Below are positions 6,562 to 9,254 of a stretch of DNA of 9,254 nucleotides, one piece after another. The stretch is from contig CALAEB010000637.1 of the NCBI GenBank assembly GCA_937890875.1, forward strand, positions 1-9,254, given 5' to 3'. How positions within the stretch are numbered: position 1 is the first letter of the stretch; each line of letters opens with the position of its first letter. The position numbers and the translations under genes are program-made. The notes beneath the pieces were generated by a model. The model saw only the letters and a program-made list of their open reading frames with translations, was not told where the DNA came from and did not search any database. Source of the stretch: an uncultured Anaerolineaceae bacterium (lineage in GTDB: Bacteria > Chloroflexota > Anaerolineae > Anaerolineales > Anaerolineaceae).

Positions 6562-6575
6562 CTTAGTTTTCTAAG
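6562..6575 (-). promoter_or_regulatory. Small hairpin at the CDP-alcohol transferase / lgt junction
   Basis: CTTAG-AAAA-CTAAG on the minus strand forms a 5-bp stem with a four-base loop. It covers the stop codon of the upstream gene, and its 3' arm overlaps the AAGAG that serves as the lgt Shine-Dalgarno. A ribosome terminating on the upstream gene would open it, which suggests translational coupling. The stem is short, so this is tentative. Confidence 0.35.
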
Positions 6576-7198
6576 CTGTCTGAACGGCGCTCGGACGCAA
6601 GCCGTTTAAACTCTTTGTTCATGTGAAGGATCCGCTGAATTGCGGTGAAATGCGACCCTGCCGCAATCGCCCACATCGCAATCGCCGGGATATTAAAAAT
6701 CAGGCACGGCACAAGGAACAGATACCGCTCCAGCCGGGACATCAGTCCCAGTTTCATGTTCAATCCGGCGATTTCGCCTTTCGCCCGGGTATAAGACACC
6801 AGAATCGCGCCCATCACCGCGGCATAGGAAACAACCATCATCAATAGATTATCGTTCGCCGCATAGTAATAAACTAATCCGCCGAAGATCAAAAATTCCG
6901 CGTACCGGTCGGTGGTTGAATCCAGCACCGCGCCGAATTCGGTTCCTTTTCCGCCGTTCGCCAAACGGGACATGGTTCCATCAAAAAAATCGGTAACCGC
7001 AAAAACGACCAGCAAAATACCGGCCCAGGTAAACCGGCCGGTCGCCGCCAGATATGCCGCGATTACATGTCCTGCACATCCGATGATGGTCACCGCATTC
7101 GCGGATAAACCGATGCGAAGCAGGACCTTTGAACAGGTTTCGCCAAACTGTTTGAACCATTCTCTGCACAGATCTGTAAAAGTTTTCTTTTCCTTCAC
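6563..7198 (-). CDS. CDP-alcohol phosphatidyltransferase family membrane protein
   Basis: Members of this family transfer a phosphatidyl group from CDP-diacylglycerol to a small alcohol (glycerol 3-phosphate, inositol phosphate or similar) to make phospholipid head groups at the cytoplasmic membrane. The product has 211 residues and several hydrophobic helices (about 33-52, 57-70, 101-113, 118-136, 159-180). The metal-binding signature D-x2-DG-x2-AR...G-x3-D-x3-D is present as Asp70, Asp73-Gly74, Ser77-Arg78, Gly89, Asp93 and Asp97. Ser replaces the usual Ala, and ten residues instead of the usual eight separate Arg78 from Gly89. The DSTTDR ending and the later GLMSRLERYL resemble inositol-phosphate-type enzymes more than PgsA, but the substrate cannot be settled by eye. 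The start is GTG with AGGAGG eight bases upstream, inside the last codons of ftsK; the gap to ftsK is 3 nt and to lgt 12 nt. If it makes phosphatidylglycerol phosphate, it would feed the lipid donor used by Lgt. Confidence 0.9.
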   Translation of the reverse strand: MKEKKTFTDLCREWFKQFGETCSKVLLRIGLSANAVTIIGCAGHVIAAYLAATGRFTWAGILLVVFAVTDFFDGTMSRLANGGKGTEFGAVLDSTTDRYAEFLIFGGLVYYYAANDNLLMMVVSYAAVMGAILVSYTRAKGEIAGLNMKLGLMSRLERYLFLVPCLIFNIPAIAMWAIAAGSHFTAIQRILHMNKEFKRLASERRSDSLEN

Positions 7199-7201
7199 GA
7201 A

Positions 7202-9254
7202 TTATTCCTCCTGATAACCGGCATCTTCCCCATAGGAATCCGCTTCATCTTCCGACCAGAGCACTTCCCGGGCCTTTCCGCCGACCTGGACCGGCCCAAC
7301 CACTCCGATTTTTTCCATTTGATTCAGAAGCCGGCTGGCCGTCGGAAAACTGACATTCAGTTTCACCTGCAGATAAGAAGCGCTGGCTTTGCGTGTCCGG
7401 CAGACCAGTCGGATTGCGTCCTTCAGGTTCTTTTCGTCCCGGGAAACTTCTTCGCCCGCCGCCGCCTCAATCATCTCTTCCCACGGAGCGAGTTCCGGTT
7501 CTTCGGCCGGTTTCGCCGCCATTTTTTTCCACAGGTCAACCACAGCGTCAATTTCATCGTCCGTCAGCAGCGGACCCTGGATGCGGACCGGAACATTCAG
7601 GCTGGGATCCACAAAATACATATCGCCGCGTCCCAGCAGTTTTTCCGCGCCCTGTTTTCCCATAATCACCCGGGAATCAATCGCGGAAGCCACATTCAAG
7701 GCGATCCGGGCTGGGATGTTGGTCTTGATCTTTCCGGTAATGATCGTCGTATCCGGGCGCTGTGTCGCGACAACCAAATGCATTCCTGTCGCCCGGGCCA
7801 GAGACGCCAGCGTATCGATATACTCCTGGCCCTGTTTATCGGCGCCCTTCATGATCTCCGCCAGTTCATCAATAAAAATCACAATGAACGGCAGCGGTTT
7901 CTGTCCGTTCTTTTCAGCATAATGATTATAAGAGGATAATTTCCGGACTCCGACCGTTTCAAACAGTTTGTAACGGCTTTTCATCTCCTGAACCGCCCAG
8001 CCCAGAACCGCGATGCTCCGCTCATATTCAGTCTCGACTTTCCCCAGCAGGTGCGGAAGCCCGTTGAAACGGAACAGTTCCACGCGTTTCGGGTCGATCA
8101 TCACGATCCGCAGTTGTTCCGGCGTATTGTTCATCACCAGGCATACCGCCATAGATCGCAGACAGATGGATTTACCCGAATTCGTCGTCCCGGCAACCAA
8201 AAGGTGCGGCATTTGCCCCAGATCGACCACAACGGGCGTTCCGGAGATATCGCGTCCCAGCGCAATGCTCAAAGGCGAACTCTGCGATTGAAACTCTTCG
8301 CTTTCGATCAACGGACGGAGCCGTACTTTCAGCGCGTCCGGATTCGGTATATCGATCCCGATGAACGATTCACCCGGCACCGGTGCCTGAATCGACAGAT
8401 TTGCGACCCCCAGCCGCACCGCCAGATCCCGCTCCCGCTGAGCAACCTGCGCCACGCGGATCTTTTTGGGAATCACCGCACCCCGCCCGCCGGATTTTTC
8501 CAATACGCCCGGGGTCACCTGGAATTGGATGACTCCCGGTCCGACACTGAACCCAGTCACCTCGACCGGAGTTCCATATTCCATCATGGCCGTTTCGATT
8601 TCTTTTATCCGTGACTGTACATCGGTCTTTTTTTCAATCAGCCCCATTTCCGGCGTCAGCAGGTTTAATGGAGGCAGCTGATTATTGCGGATCATCATAT
8701 TGGATTTCGGTTCCTTTTTTTTATTCTTTTTCTTCAGATCTATTCCGGTATCGCCGGGATGAAAAGAAACGAAGCCCGCTTCCTCAGGGTCCCGCTCCGC
8801 ATGCTGATGTCCGGAAAAATCCCCGGCAGCTGAAGCAATTCGTTTCAGGAGTGGCGGCAGCCAGCGGTAAATCCGGATCAATCCGCCGATACCGATTGCG
8901 CCGGCAGCCCACAAAAGGATTTTTGCCAAACGGGCGCCAATCCACCCGGAAAGCGTCTGAAAAATCAGGTCTCCCAAAGAACCGCCGGACAAAACGGCCG
9001 AACTTCCCAGCAGCCCGAAAAGAACAGCCGTCAGAATTCCCAGGAAAACACTGTTATAAACCCCGAATCTGACCGGAAGAAACGGGATCCGCCGGCTCAG
9101 GACAAATACCCCGCAGAACAATAACACCGCGACGACAAGATACCGTCCGCTCCCCAGCAGCCTGAAGAAAAAAGCATTGAGTTCAGCCAATAAATAGCCG
9201 TTCGATTGCCCGCTGAAACTTACCCAGAGCAAAGCTCCGGCGGCAAAGAAAGCC
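7202..9254 (-). CDS. ftsK: DNA translocase FtsK/SpoIIIE (5' end outside window)
   Basis: FtsK/SpoIIIE is a membrane-anchored hexameric ATPase that pumps DNA through the closing septum during division. The frame stays open to the right edge, reading hydrophobic residues upstream of a TTG at 9232, so the start is outside. Numbering from 9232: membrane segments lie at the very start and at about 31-47, 60-76 and 103-118, followed by a short linker with a Lys-rich patch (167-176). The alpha/beta motor domain spans about 200-570, with Walker A GTTNSGKS (348-355), Walker B IVIFIDE (450-456), TQRPD (490-494) and the family-typical GAEKLLGRGDMYF (528-540). A winged-helix gamma domain (about 601-660), which reads orienting DNA sequences, includes ASYLQVKLNVSFPTASRLLN. 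The linker is short, more like SpoIIIE than E. coli FtsK. It is the first visible gene of the run with the lipid enzyme and lgt. Confidence 0.97.
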   Translation of the reverse strand, partial: AFFAAGALLWVSFSGQSNGYLLAELNAFFFRLLGSGRYLVVAVLLFCGVFVLSRRIPFLPVRFGVYNSVFLGILTAVLFGLLGSSAVLSGGSLGDLIFQTLSGWIGARLAKILLWAAGAIGIGGLIRIYRWLPPLLKRIASAAGDFSGHQHAERDPEEAGFVSFHPGDTGIDLKKKNKKKEPKSNMMIRNNQLPPLNLLTPEMGLIEKKTDVQSRIKEIETAMMEYGTPVEVTGFSVGPGVIQFQVTPGVLEKSGGRGAVIPKKIRVAQVAQRERDLAVRLGVANLSIQAPVPGESFIGIDIPNPDALKVRLRPLIESEEFQSQSSPLSIALGRDISGTPVVVDLGQMPHLLVAGTTNSGKSICLRSMAVCLVMNNTPEQLRIVMIDPKRVELFRFNGLPHLLGKVETEYERSIAVLGWAVQEMKSRYKLFETVGVRKLSSYNHYAEKNGQKPLPFIVIFIDELAEIMKGADKQGQEYIDTLASLARATGMHLVVATQRPDTTIITGKIKTNIPARIALNVASAIDSRVIMGKQGAEKLLGRGDMYFVDPSLNVPVRIQGPLLTDDEIDAVVDLWKKMAAKPAEEPELAPWEEMIEAAAGEEVSRDEKNLKDAIRLVCRTRKASASYLQVKLNVSFPTASRLLNQMEKIGVVGPVQVGGKAREVLWSEDEADSYGEDAGYQEE
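7207..7212 (-). promoter_or_regulatory. Shine-Dalgarno of the CDP-alcohol transferase inside ftsK
   Basis: AGGAGG on the minus strand is made by the last sense codons of ftsK (CAG GAG GAA, then TAA) and lies eight bases before the GTG at 7198. The two genes are only 3 nt apart, so translation is very likely coupled. It also fixes the choice of the GTG start. Confidence 0.85.

Noticed and set aside
7319..7939. Open frames of about 177-206 codons on the plus strand opposite ftsK
   Set aside because: Antisense to conserved ftsK motor-domain sequence, low-complexity composition, several overlapping alternative frames, and no ribosome site.
9230..9232. TTG as the ftsK start
   Set aside because: The frame stays open to the window edge with hydrophobic residues typical of the first membrane helix, so the true start lies outside.
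1..9254. Search for CRISPR arrays, insertion sequences, tRNA genes, phage genes or defence genes
   Set aside because: No regularly spaced repeats, transposase-like protein, cloverleaf or phage-like gene was seen on either strand; gene content and composition look like core chromosome.

Overview
The window (about 9.25 kb, roughly half G+C) is compact bacterial chromosome. It carries seven protein genes, several clear intrinsic terminators, the 3' end of a T-box riboswitch and one strong housekeeping promoter. I see no insertion sequence, CRISPR array, tRNA or rRNA gene, or phage gene. The T-box before serS, the strong Shine-Dalgarno sites and the flavour of several proteins point to a Gram-positive-type or Chloroflexota lineage. 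The protein signs are the SerRS motif 3 ending in LPRT, the FSQPNTHKAFHVGH stretch of ArgRS, an Lgt with GLGIPGG in place of the usual His loop, and a CDP-alcohol phosphotransferase with a DSTTDR motif. My best guess is Chloroflexota (Anaerolineae-like), from memory of family sequences and not from any search.

Layout. Positions 1-93 hold the end of a T-box leader controlling serS (118-1395, +). A 15-bp perfect hairpin at 1415-1455 separates serS from the convergent argS (1459-3219, -). A roughly 300-nt non-coding stretch follows, containing the rpsT terminator (3411-3445, -). Next come rpsT (3521-3781, -), its 5' leader and a near-consensus sigma-70/A promoter (3901-3929, -). Divergent from rpsT is an unrecognised exported acidic protein (4068-5642, +) with a near-perfect Shine-Dalgarno and its own terminator (5680-5727). 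Convergent with it is a three-gene run on the minus strand, transcribed ftsK (7202 to beyond the right edge), then a CDP-alcohol phosphatidyltransferase (6563-7198), then lgt (5759-6550). The spacings are 3 and 12 nt, so they are almost certainly one operon.

How the genes fit together. The left half is translation machinery: two aminoacyl-tRNA synthetases and ribosomal protein S20. The right half is envelope and chromosome segregation: the FtsK/SpoIIIE DNA translocase, a phospholipid head-group enzyme and the lipoprotein lipidation enzyme.

The only gene without a recognisable family is the exported protein at 4068-5642. It has no cysteine and so no lipobox. It shows a tandemly duplicated beta-rich domain and an LDP(E/D) motif used three times. 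It is the best candidate for something undescribed here, but I see no multi-gene new system. The rest is ordinary core genome with some unusual details: a His-to-Pro change in Lgt, an enlarged CDP-alcohol motif, a structured rpsT leader, and a slippery A-run in ftsK.
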